A stretch of DNA of 64,000 nucleotides, from the NCBI RefSeq assembly GCF_021155775.2, contig NC_060238.1:26380470-26444469 (forward strand), read 5' to 3'. Source of the DNA: Neodiprion pinetum. Lineage: Eukaryota; Arthropoda; Insecta; Hymenoptera; Diprionidae. Of the stretch, positions 36,290 through 47,512 are shown piece by piece. The notes under the pieces are model-generated. The model did not search any database, was not told the origin of the DNA, and saw nothing but the letters and a program-made list of their open reading frames with translations. Numbering within the stretch: position 1 is the stretch's first letter; each line of letters begins with the position of its first letter. A program made the translations under genes and the position numbers.

Positions 36290-37695
36290 CCGTCAAACAT
36301 TAAATTAGCTGACGCACACTTTCATCTAGTCGCTCCGGTTGGCCTGCTACTAGGAGCAGGTACAACCCTTTCACCGCTGTGCGTTGGTCAGCTCAATCTG
36401 TCCACATCCGACGGTCCTGATCTGTACTTACAAAAGGCAGGACTAGGTTGGTTCGTCGGGGGGAGCGCGTCGTCCATCCTGCCACAGAATCGAGAATCAT
36501 GCCTCGCAATCACCAGCGATCTTTTATTCAACATGACGAGATTGTGGGAGATCGAGGAGGGACTTCCTGTTTACTCCTTCTCGGAAGAAGAACGGACTTG
36601 CGAGGTACGTTACGATAAGCACACCATTCGAAACGAAGAAAATCGTTAAGTAATAGCTGTGCCATTTGGTCATAGAATAACAGAGCCAGGCGAATCCAAA
36701 TACATAGAAAAACTAAAAGCTTATTGGGCCATCAACGAAAGGTAATTGGTGACCCAGAACCGAAACGAAAGTATCACGCTGTTTTAAACGTATACCTGAC
36801 CTTCGGTTATATGACCCTAATTGCAGAGGTACGATCCAGCGAGGAAGGGTACTATGCCTGACTCATCACACTGTTATAAAACAAAGCAGTCTTACCACAA
36901 GGGTACGAGTCATATTAGACGGATCTGCGAAAACCGCACTCTACGATACTCTACTCGTCGGTCCTACTGTAGGTATAACCAGACATCTTTGTTTGGAAAA
37001 AAAATCAGCGGGGTCAAGATTTCTGGATATACAAGTGGTTGTGCAAGCAAGCCTACGTATTAACAGGAAGCATTGAAAAATGTACCGACAAGTGCTTGTG
37101 GAACCAGAGGATCGCAAATATCAACGAATCCTATGGAGAATTTCTGCTGGGCAAATACAACCATACGAGTTGAACACCGTCACCTTCGGCTTGTTTCCTG
37201 CGCCGTATTAAGCGATAAGAATACTTCATCAACTCACAGAAGATGAGACGCATTTATTTCCTAGAGGAGCCAAGGTCGTCAAGGAAGACTTCTACGACGA
37301 CGACGTCCTCACTGGAGCCGCTACAATAGAAAAAGCAATTTCTCGGAGAAAAGAGCTGACGGTACTGTTGACATCTGCTGGATTAATTTACCACATGCCA
37401 ATGGTCATCGAACGATCAGGTAATCTTACAGGAGGTTCCCAAAGAAAGCATAAACGAACGCCTCGGCCTCGGAGAGGAAACAGCACTGAAAACTCCAGGG
37501 GTATTTTGCAACTCTGGCAGAGATAGTATTGTACATACGGTCCACCCATCTTCTAGCAAGTCTAGAGTTACTAAACGAACAATCCCGTCGGGGACAGCGA
37601 AAATCTTTGACGCGTTAGGACTCGTCGCTCCAGTAATCGTCACTGCTGAGATCCTTACGCAACGATTACCGAGTCTGTAGCTTGATTAGAACGAA
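36290..37695 (+). pseudogene. Broken BEL/Pao retrotransposon pol fragment
   Basis: The plus strand carries, in several frames, remnants of a BEL/Pao polyprotein. The protease-side pattern is around LCVGQLNLSTSDGPDLYLQK and GLGWFVGGSA at 36375-36480, followed by MTRLWEIEEG. A reverse-transcriptase block at about 36855-36960 has HTVIKQSSLTTRVRV and DGSAKTALYDTLLVG. At 37081-37330 MYRQVLVEPEDRKYQ, YELNTVTFGL and DDDVLTGA follow, the last being a changed form of the catalytic YVDD-type motif. Another remnant, ALGLVAPV, lies at 37614-37637. Frameshifts and stops break the frame in many places, and no LTR pair was identified. The element is inactive. Confidence 0.72.
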
Positions 37696-38162
37696 TCCGA
37701 AGAGCACATGGTACATTTGGACAAAGTTTTAAAAAGCCGCTTGAACATAGCTTCACTTTGAAACACGGGGAATCGACATCTTGCAAAAAATAATTGGAGT
37801 TTTTAGGATTTATCTTGTCACCTGATGGAATCCGACCAGATTATCAGAATAAATCAGAGGTCATTAAGAATTTTTCAGAGCCAACAAATAAAGAACAATT
37901 GCAAAGATTTTTTTGGTGTATGTAACTTTTATCGCCAATTCAGTATTAACCTTTAGAGGACGGGGATTTGGGATTCTTGGTCTCCTTCAGAAAATGCATA
38001 AAAAAGGTATCTAATACGTTAAAACTGTCATGGGTAAAGTGTCGATCACGCGTCGCCCCCGTATACGGGTGTTCCCGTTCTCTAAAAGTTAAACACTCGT
38101 ACCACTCAAAACCTTTACGCGTGTCATTAAAGGACACAGTACCTTTCAAATGGAAAAAATAA
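37696..38162 (+). pseudogene. Ty3/Gypsy reverse transcriptase fragment, interrupted by a MITE
   Basis: After the BEL remnant the coding pattern changes to Ty3/Gypsy type. EEHMVHLDKVL lies at about 37698, EFLGFILSPDGIRP from 37797 and KNFSEPTNKEQLQRFF to about 37914. The frame shifts by one extra T in a run near 37908-37914. A 147-bp MITE then splits the fragment at 37946-38092, and coding pattern resumes at once after it (KPLRVSLKDTVPFKW). No gag, integrase or LTR accompanies it. It is a dead fragment. Confidence 0.68.
37946..38092. mobile_element. piggyBac-like MITE (147 bp) inside the Gypsy fragment
   Basis: The ends are TTAACCTTTAGAGGACGGG on the left and, read on the minus strand, TTAACTTTTAGAGAACGGG on the right: 19 bases with two mismatches. 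TTAA at both ends is the piggyBac target duplication. Removing the element with one TTAA leaves the Gypsy reading frame continuous across the site. The element is non-coding. A copy with similar ends and length is at 43158-43305. Confidence 0.8.
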
Positions 38163-38252
38163 TTAGCCAAAGGATATCAATATTCAAAGGACCCTTTCAA
38201 ACTTTTATCTATAACAGGGTTTCGTGGATGGGGTTTTCAAAAGAAAGAAGGG

Positions 38253-38366
38253 TAATTCACCAGCTTCAAATACGGCGCCGGTGAATTAGGTAAATTGTAC
38301 TCAGGTAACAATTTACCAGTCCAGGTACAGCTATGATTCACCAATGCCAAATGGGGCGCCGGTGAA
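38253..38366. repeat. Tandem short hairpins
   Basis: Three inverted repeats follow each other: TAATTCACC with GGTGAATTA (38253-38288), GGTAAATTGT with ACAATTTACC (38289-38317), and TTCACC with GGTGAA (38337-38366). The first and third share a 30-base frame (TTCACCA...GGCGCCGGTGAA) repeated with 81-base spacing. The origin is unclear; a transposon end is one possibility. Confidence 0.55.
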
Positions 38367-38399
38367 CCGGATGTAGGTATGGGACGCATGCATTGGTTG

Positions 38400-40014
38400 G
38401 CGAAGAACAGACGTATCTAGCCGCCGAGGGTATAGACTGGCATTTCACGAATACATTTACATTAAAGTAGGTAGATTCGTCGGACTAATTAGAGTATTGT
38501 TAGCGTTTATGACTAGACCGTTCGTAAAATGACTAAATCCGGTAGTATGACCCCAGCCAGGTCGGCGCGTACAATCACCCCATACGTGGCGAGACAATGT
38601 GCTTACTCGGGAGTCTCCGCGATTGAACAATAAATACCTTTTGTGGGAGAAAATAAAGGCTCGAAAATTTCCTTAATATTTGCCTAACAATTGCAACGTT
38701 CGGTCGCACAGCAGGACGACGTGACTGCGAAAGGATCCCTTCTGTTGTTTCAATTCCAAAAATTTGCCCGATCCTTTCCCCGCCTTTGATGCCGCCCCCG
38801 TCCGCTTCTCCACCAATCCTAAGACTCGTAATATTCCCACCGATCGGAAATCGTAAAACCATTGGTTTTCTCGTTTCCCTGTCCTGCCCTTAAACCAAAT
38901 TTGCTCCCACTCCTACCCTACTATGACTGACATAAATAGAAAGTCCAACGTCAGTTTGTCAGTTTAAGTCAATCGTCTCAGTGAGGCACATTGGCAGTGT
39001 TCCGAAGTATTGAATAATTGTGACGCGTCCGCGTAAGTAGACTTGTCAGTTGTCGATATTTAAAAATTTTCAACAACAGTGCTATAACGTACACGGCTAC
39101 TCATATTCCTCGTATTCCATTTCGAAGACGCGTGCCTTCGATCCTTGGGCTCGAACGTCACTCTCGACGGCTATATATCGAAAACTATTGCAGCGCGACA
39201 TTTCTCGACGAGTCGCAGGGTCGATACAGAGCTATCACGACGCCATATTGTATTGTAGCTGGTATGGTGCGGGGTGTACGTGTTGTTTCGTTATTTTCGA
39301 ATAACCTTCTTTAATTATTTAATTTATCTGACGATATCGCCAATTTTTTTTTTGTGATGTGATTACGAATCGTGTCCCCGTGTTGATACAATGTACATTT
39401 CACACCTTTACACGCAATAACTATTCGAAAAGAAACATTACAAATCACGGACCCGTATTCATTTGACTGATAATATTTTTGTGTGCTGAAAACTATTGTT
39501 TACAAGTGTCTCGCATCACCTCGTGGCTAAACCTGTTCACACAGTGTATAATAGTGAATTTAAGTGATTTTCCCTCGCAGAAAAGTAACCCGGATACGTT
39601 CTATAACGAGTGCTGAATGTTTTTTCGTTCTACGAGTCTTTGTTCCTTTTTATAACCTGACAATCTCGAGCAAAAACCTCTGTTCTCTTCTGAACATGTT
39701 ATTGCATTTTTGACAGAATCATAAAGGTAAGATTTCCAATTAGTCACGTATCAAACTTATTCTCATACTTTAGTCTAAGCTTGTCTTCTATTCTTTTTCA
39801 AATTTTCTAGACTATTTACTTATTCGCTTATGAATTTGTTATGGAACATCTTCTATAAATATAATTTTTGTGCACAGATTGTATCTGTATACCGTACCTG
39901 AACTTCACCCAATTTAATTTTCATCGATCAAACGATTGAAAACTGATCCGAAAGTTAATCTCCCAAATCAATAGATAGACTTTTCTTTTACTTAATTTGC
40001 AATCTCCTTTTTAG
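38400..40014. promoter_or_regulatory. Probable promoter and 5' UTR region of poly(A) polymerase
   Basis: The stretch between the transposon remnants and the poly(A) polymerase start has no convincing gene. A CATAAATA box (about 38931-38938) precedes a TCAGTTTGTCAGTTTAAG sequence with two initiator-like TCAGT motifs. A likely non-coding exon ends with the donor gtaaga at 39726, joining the exon that starts at 40015 after ttttag. The TATA plus TCAGT arrangement is also common in insect LTRs, so a solo LTR cannot be excluded. Confidence 0.4.
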
Positions 40015-40040
40015 AAAGAAACGCATAGTCAAGAGCCGCG

Positions 40041-43000
40041 ATGTGGCCGGCACAAGGTAATAAGTCTGCGAAGGGTGGTGGTTCGACAGCACAGAATCTT
40101 CGCACTTTGGGTATGACATCTGCCATTACCTTAGCGGGACCAAAACCCAGCGATTACCTGAGGACTAACGAACTTCATGAAGCTCTCAAGCCTTACAATG
40201 TATTTGAGTCTGACAAGGAGCTTAATCACAGAATGGAAATCCTAAGGTTTGTTATCGCTAGATCTTATCTTTCAGTCAATTTAACGTTACCTTTGCCGGA
40301 TTGGTTTATTTAACGTAACTTTCTGATATTAAAAAACTGTATTCAACGTTAATCATTGATTTTGTGTTCACTTGTATTATTTCTGTACTTATCGTGTAGC
40401 AAACTGAATAGCTTGGTCAAGCAATGGATTAGGGACACAAGTGTGGCTAGAAACATGCCTCCAAATGTTGCCGAACAAGTTGGTGGCAAAATTTACACGT
40501 TCGGATCGTATAGATTAGGTGTTCATCACAGAGGTGCTGACATAGATGCGCTCTGTGTCGTCCCGCGGCACATACATAGATCGGATTACTTCACGTCTTT
40601 CTTTGAATTGCTGAAACAGCAAGCAGAGGTTTCAGATTTGAGGGTAAGTCATAAGATTGGGAAAGAAGTATTTTGCTTTAAAGTGGAGCATCTTCGATTA
40701 TAACAACTTTTCGTCATTTTATAACGCACTCTCATTTTTAGGCAGTGGAGGAAGCCTTTGTACCCGTTATTAAAATGAAGTTCGACAGTATAGAAATTGA
40801 TATGCTGTTTGCCAGACTAGCGCTAAAGGAAATCCCTGATACAATGGTAAGCTTTGAGCTATGCGTATAAAAATTTTTAAACTTCCGAATGAATTACTCT
40901 AATTAATGAAATTTTTAGGATCTCAAAGACGATATGCTGCTGAAGAATCTTGATCAAAAATGCGTACGAAGTTTGAACGGGTGTCGAGTGACCGATGAAA
41001 TATTACGTCTGGTACCTAATATTGATAATTTTCGACTTGCACTTAGGGCAATAAAACTTTGGGCTAAAAGTAAGATATTTGAAGTAATATATATCTTGTC
41101 GACCGATACGTTGTTAATGCCATCTGTGACATGATCCTTACAATAAATATATTTTTCAGAACACGGAATATACAGCAACGTCTTAGGCTACCTTGGTGGT
41201 GTTTCTTGGGCAATGCTTGTCGCTCGAACTTGCCAATTGTATCCAAATGCAGTTCCTGCTACGCTCGTACATAAATTTTTCCTCGTATTCTCCCAGTGGA
41301 AATGGCCGCAGCCCGTCCTTCTGAAGCAGCCGGATAACGTCAATTTAAGTTTTCCAGTTTGGGATCCAAGAGTAAGTAGAGCTCGACTAATAGGTTCAGT
41401 TGTATCTTATGTCACAGAAAGTGACGTTATATTTAAAATAAATTCCTACACAAATATATTGAATCTGTTGTTTGGTTGAGTGTATCAAGATGCGAATCCA
41501 ATATTTCCATCATGAAATTGTTCACTTCGAAAAACTCAAAAGTGCTTGTTATCCATGCAACTTAACCGAGTTGACAAACTGAGTATTTGTGTGACACGCG
41601 GTAGATAATATTAGTTTGGATAAAAAAAATTTATTATCCTAAGACCCCAGCTTAAATTTATATGTCTGTTTTCAGATTAATGTCTCTGATAGATATCATT
41701 TAATGCCCATCATCACCCCAGCATATCCGCAGCAAAATTCGACGTTTAATGTCTCCGCATCAACACGAACAATTATGCAGCAAGAGTTTAAGTCGGGTTT
41801 GGCCATAACAGATGAAATTATGAATGGAACAGCTACATGGGATAAACTGTTTGAACCCCCAAATTTCTTTGGGAAGTACAGACACTATATTGTGCTGTTG
41901 ACCAGCAGTTTGACGCCCGAAGATCAGCTTGAATGGTGTGGATTAGTTGAATCAAAAATACGACATTTAATAGGTAATATATTGTATAAATTAAACAGTA
42001 TACACTTAAAGTCCCGTCATTTTCATTCCGTGATTCTTTTCTTTCCTCCGTACTATTTCTTCTCGGAACTCTTGGGTGAATATAATAATAATCCTCAGAT
42101 GCTGAAATGGTGAAATTCTAACTCTGTCTCACAGGTACATTGGAGCGGAATCCACACATCACCCTGGCCCATGTCAATCCTGAGGTATTCTCACCATTGG
42201 AGCCCGCTACCGACCGGCAATGTTCCATGTGGTTCATAGGTTTAATATTTGCTAAAAGTGAGAACCTGAAGGTTGACCTTACCTACGATATCAAGTCCTT
42301 CGCCGATTCAGGTATAGATATATCTTCTCGGTTGAGATATTTTACACAGGTGTCTGTTTACGTTAAAATTAATTATTTTTTCAAAACATATTTCAGTCGA
42401 GAGACAAGCAGAACAAATTCACATGTTGAAGGAAGGAATGTGGATCGAAGCAAAGCCCGTGAAGCGCAAGGAACTCCATACATACATTTCTCCCAGTTTA
42501 GTGAAGCGCGAACGTAAGGTACGTAATGAAATGCTCCATTTCATATTTTGCAAACAATCCAGAATCAATATAATAATACCACATAATTTACGGGTTAACA
42601 GGCTTCCGCTTCCACCACAATTACTCACATTAACGGAAGGTCTAGCGGGAATGGAGGAGGAACAGTTTCGCCAAGTGGAGGTACAGATATCTCTTCCAGA
42701 AAAAGACGATCCGACAATATGGATCAGTATGGAAAGAAACCGAAGGTCCATGACCCAGAGCATCAAATTACACAAGTAAGTTGAAAAGGGTGAAACCTTC
42801 AATATGTGTTTATCCTTCAGAGTCCATAGTTGGGAATTAAATGTTGTTTCATAATTCTTTTCCTAGGCGGAAGATGGTTCATTGGTAGTTGTTCAGTCGT
42901 GCGGTGAGGACAGTAACTCTGGATTCAGCCTGGACGAATATAAAGACAATACCACAGCTGCAAAAGATGTAAGAAATTAAATGATAACATTAATCTCTTT

Positions 43001-43477
43001 ACGCTAGCTTGGAAAATTTCATATATTTGTTGATGGTTTATTTTTCTCCTGTCAAGTAAAACAAAAAAAAAAAACAAAGAGAAGTGCAATCGCTCTTATC
43101 ATCTCCCTGAAATGACAAGGTAACAGATCAAATATGAAATGTACAGGCGTTGGTTACTTAACCTTTAGAGGGCCGGCGTTTTTCCCTTGAAATTCGATAT
43201 TTTTCAGAGGTATGACTTATGTATATAAATAGTCAACACGTCCGGTGGAGTGACCGAGTTACCCGCTGACTCCTAAAAGAGCCAGGACGGCCCTCCAAAG
43301 GTTAATATTTGCTCTGCAGTTTACTGAAAGTTTGGTGTTTAAAATTGCTTCCCGTTTCTCAGTTAATTAATGATTCGAGGTATGTTGTGCTGTGAGTGAA
43401 TATTTGTGTTTTTTACATTCTAGGAAAGACCGACCACTGGTGCAGCAGTTGTCCAAGAAGGATTTGTGTGCACTTGA
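40041..43477 (+). CDS. hrg: Nuclear poly(A) polymerase (canonical, PAPOLA type)
   Basis: Adds poly(A) tails to mRNA 3' ends in the nucleus. Coding exons are 40041-40246, 40400-40643, 40742-40846, 40919-41069, 41160-41371, 41676-41973, 42135-42311, 42397-42518, 42602-42775, 42867-42968 and 43424-43477, giving 614 residues. All boundaries are GT-AG with matching phases. The catalytic nucleotidyltransferase motif GSYRLGVHHRGADIDALCV has Asp116 and Asp118, and the third metal-binding Asp170 is in IEIDMLF. The central domain has SLNGCRVTDEILRLVPNIDN and GYLGGVSWAMLVARTCQLYP, and the RNA-binding domain has TPAYPQQNSTFNVSASTR. A basic nuclear-localisation-like segment (RKRRSD, then YGKKPK) follows in exon 42602-42775. 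The start has no nearby upstream ATG in the same exon. The last exon as modelled ends at TGA 43475-43477 and is weakly supported. The protein is shorter than human PAPOLA, whose C-terminal tail is longer. Confidence 0.88.
40400..40846 (+). CDS. hrg: Catalytic exons of poly(A) polymerase
   Basis: These two exons contain the three invariant catalytic aspartates of the polymerase-beta-like fold: the Asp-Ile-Asp pair in GADIDALCV, and the Asp of IEIDMLFARLAL. All three are intact, so the enzyme should be active. Confidence 0.88.
43158..43305. mobile_element. piggyBac-like MITE (148 bp) in the last poly(A) polymerase intron
   Basis: It starts TTAACCTTTAGAGGGCCG. The other end, read on the minus strand, is TTAACCTTTGGAGGGCCG, giving 18-base inverted repeats with one mismatch. 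TTAA flanks both sides. It has no coding capacity and lies in the intron 42969-43423. Its ends resemble the element at 37946-38092, one base different in length. Confidence 0.8.
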
Positions 43478-46400
43478 CCGTTGCACGGTTGTTATCATCC
43501 ACCAATCCAAAGATGGTCCTCAGGATCGTCTAGAATGTAAGCACTCCTCACACCAAGATCCACTGCCCATGTTATGTGAGTCCTTTGTTTCGTAAAAGAA
43601 AACGCCGGTTACTGGAGAAGGAAGACCCTCAAACGGATTATTATTACTAAACTTCAATTTATTACGAAAATAGCGGTATTAAATGTAAATGTATAAATTC
43701 TACGTGAAAGTGGTGAAACACAAATGATGGTTAATATTTGTTACGGACGTGACATAACGTTTTCCCCTTACATCTTATTTCTCTCTTGTAGTCTTCTGCC
43801 TTGCTCATATTTGTTTTTTCTAAAACTTTTTTTAAACTTTTTTTCACGAGTATTTTGAATATACTTGTTCACGATCAATGGGTGACGGCGGTTATTTATC
43901 AGGCCTTTTACGTGAAAAATTAAATAATCAAGATTAAACGCATTATTTGGCATATTGTCAGCGTGTCGGATTAGCGTTGCTAATTATGAGTACTGTTACA
44001 AAAGACTATTTGAGGAAAAATAATTTGCCAGGGGGTAAACAACTGCCGTTTGTAAAATCAGAATCGTCAATCATGATCATCTGTTAAATTGGCCATCTAG
44101 TTCAATAACTGCTCTCCGTTGATGATTATTTTGATTGGTTATTCGTTCGATTTTAATTCATCAAGATAATTTTAGCGTTAGAAGTAGAGCACGGACTTAG
44201 CGGTACAGAATTGCACCATCGATCATAGATCGGTGAATTGCCTTTCATCAGGCAATTTGTTTCCTGTTGATACGCAATTCGATTACCAAGATACAGAAGA
44301 AAGAACTGTGCATCACAGGAACGTGTTTTAAGAAATGTATGATGTGCGATTGTTCAGATGTTATGAGAATGAGCCTCAGTTAATTTTTACAAAATCATAG
44401 AATCCTGTAGCACGGTGCTCGCGGGGTGATTTTATTTCTCCAAGTAACAGTTCAGGGCAGTTTTCTTTTATCGATCGATATCCTTATTTCTCGTTTTCTA
44501 TACTTAGTTGCTTTGGCATTATGTATCGATCTCCCGTAATTTTTTTCAACCAGTAACAATATACATTTCTGTTGGTGTTATGTATGGGCTGCTTGATGAA
44601 CAAAGTTTACTTACTCATATTAACGTGCCACGAATATATCTCTATTTAGCGGGGATACGCACGTTTGTGTAAATATATGTCTATACTATCGAAATAAAAG
44701 TTATCCGTTGAGCTGCAGAAGTTATTGAGTATTTATTTAAACTCGTCGTTATACAGGCTCGACAAGTATGCTTTCTATCTCCCAAAGCTATTTTTTTTAC
44801 ACATACACGTCTTCTATGAAAAATAGTCTTAGAATACATCTTACTCCCCGAGTGCCGTGAAACTTACTATGGTGGGATCAGATGTTATTTTATCATTTTA
44901 CACCGCTCATTTCGTTTCCCACTCTCCTCTAGCATCTTTAATCTAGATTCGTGTACACTTGCCGTTAAACTATAAGGTGTATAGCTTTTTTTTTCTTTCT
45001 TTTTTTTTTTCTTTTTTCTTTTAATTCAAGCTCGATCACAATATTTGATACAATTTACGCGAATATTCTTATTCAATTTTCTCCTCGAGAAGCTTTGGCA
45101 TTAACGAAATTGTGGGAATAAAACCGTGAAATTTATGTTTGTTTTGCTGGAAAAAACGAGTTGATAATTTTTTTTTAGGAATATTTTGAACATTAAACGC
45201 AGTTGTTTATATTGCTATTTCTTTTCCCGTCAATCGCATCACCACGCGACAAACGGTGCATCTAACAACAAGTGCAATATGTTCTTATTCTACACATGCT
45301 AATGAAGACGTACTCCTTAGCAAATAAAAGTCGAACATATATGATCAGTGAAAATGATTAGAAATGATACTGTAAAAATTTTAGGCGTCATCATAGTTCA
45401 ACCGAATGGAATCGGAACGTCATACTCAATTGACTGTTGCGAGTAAATCTCTCCGAGTTAATTAAATAGTAGGTATTTAGATAGAAATCTTGCTAAAGGG
45501 AGGAATTAGTAACTGTTATTATTATTACGTTGTTTTTATTTATTTTCTCTCCATTCACTTGAGTCAGGGTATCATCCGATGGGTGTCCTTGCTCTCCTCA
45601 ACCGTACGACTTGTCTCTCTGTCGCGAAATCCAAGCAAACGAAAATAATTTTGTCGCGTAACACTAGACATAATACAGCAATGTGGAGAGAGAATGAATT
45701 TATTTGTTATGATCTAAGCGAACTCTATTTCAAATTCGGACCAATCGAGTTTTTGTAGTTTGATACAAATCAAATTCCTATGCATACCTATCCTATTAGT
45801 TACAAGGGCAATACGATACTACTTGTGTGGGAATTCGAATTAACATTCCATTATTTGTATCGAAATAGCAATAAAATTAATTTGCAGTTCTCAGTTAGTC
45901 GAGTTTACAGGATATCTTATTTTTTTCACTGCAAGAAACTATGACAGTGCTCCGTGTACGCTGATCACGGGACGACCGAAGGAATATTGTCGTTAGATTA
46001 TTCTTAGATTATCGAGGGTATGTACGGAGCAAAAGGATTGGGAAGAATATTGATAAACGAAACTTGCTGTAAGTAATAAATATATGATAAATAATGTAAT
46101 GATAATAATAAAATATTGATAATTCATCATCCGCGACATTGATGCGAATTCAAAATTCAAACAGTCCATGTGTTATGTTAGTTTTGGTTTTTATATATAA
46201 TATTTTTAATAACATACGGAATTATATGAAAAAATGTATCTCGTAAGCGGTATGAATTTTCTCTTCTCCAGCAATGTTAACGAACACTACGAATAACATT
46301 TGGTTTATTTACAAATCGAATGTAAATTACATTACTTACAGAAGTGTTTAACTGGTTTAACAAATCAATGTTTATATCTTGGAGATATGGCTTTATCAAA

Positions 46401-47512
46401 CCGAACATTATTCGTGTAGATCTTGATGAAAGTTTGTAACTCTATTTATTGTCTTCATTCCGGAGTTTCTATATTGCAGATTATTGGAAGAATTACTTTA
46501 TTGACGACACGAATTCTGTCTATTGCGTTACGAATAGAACAATTATTATCACTATTTTCCTTTCATCTTTGGTCAACGATGTGATTGTCGATCTATCGAC
46601 ATGCTTTTTTGACATTCATTGTAAACGGTTAAATGATGCGGTATGCTTTTTGTGTGTGACATAATATTTGTTTATACTTATACTAGTGAGCGAATGCGTG
46701 TATGAATGTGTGTGTTGCATCTGTGCCACAATAGATCATTATCGGCTTATCGTGACAATTACATAGGGTTACACTTTATTCATCTGGTTGAATTTTTCAT
46801 GTAACTATGACTGGATACATGGTTCAATATACTTATAGTGCGACAAGATCTTTGAACTATGACCTGACACAATTGTTTACCATATATAATCTTACATCGT
46901 CTGTAAACTATGTATCTTTCTCAGGTGAACAATAAATACGTTTTCTTTTATATAAATCTCTTAATAAATTTCCATCCCCTTGTACGTAATATGCTGTCAG
47001 CAATTCCTGAATCGTGCCAAGTAAATCAGAGAAACTGATGGTGGCTCCTGCGATCCTTTCACTGCTACTTGCGAACATCTATTACACTTTACAAATTTGT
47101 AGGTTCGATTGCCTAAGATAAGGCACTTTCAATCGCCTTTGAAATAATCACTGACTAGATTTTATAGTCTACGTAATTGTCACTCTATTATTCGTACATA
47201 ATTTTGCGAAAATTTGTGATCGCAGGCAAAAGAGACGAAAAACGTGATTATCATCAATTCCATGTAAATTCGAATGTTTCTTCAGATGCTGCAGAGATTC
47301 TATCGACGAATGTTTCTTTGACATGGTATAAAGATATTCTATTCTAATTCTTGATGTCACACTGAAATACACATGTAAATATACGAACCTATATGAGGGT
47401 GTAACAATAAACAATCAATTTTTTATTCATTTCAATATGAGATACATACAATAGACTAAATGCAATATCGTCACATATTGTATCCTACAAAGGTGTGTTG
47501 TACATAAGAATA
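43478..47512. other. AT-rich gene-free region after poly(A) polymerase
   Basis: No coding sequence was recognised. The first part is probably the 3' UTR of poly(A) polymerase, with an AATAAA hexamer at 44693-44698 (GAAATAAAAG). A pyrimidine-rich tract is near 44990-45025. Open frames in the rest, such as 46449-46664, are short and lack domains. Confidence 0.55.
44693..44698 (+). terminator. hrg: Candidate polyadenylation signal for poly(A) polymerase
   Basis: AATAAA in AT-rich sequence about 1.2 kb after the stop codon. Other AATAAA-like hexamers exist further on, so the true site is uncertain. Confidence 0.3.

Noticed and set aside
38575..38862. Minus-strand ORF of 95 codons upstream of poly(A) polymerase
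   Set aside because: Gly/Arg-rich with no domain, and it overlaps the probable promoter or LTR region.
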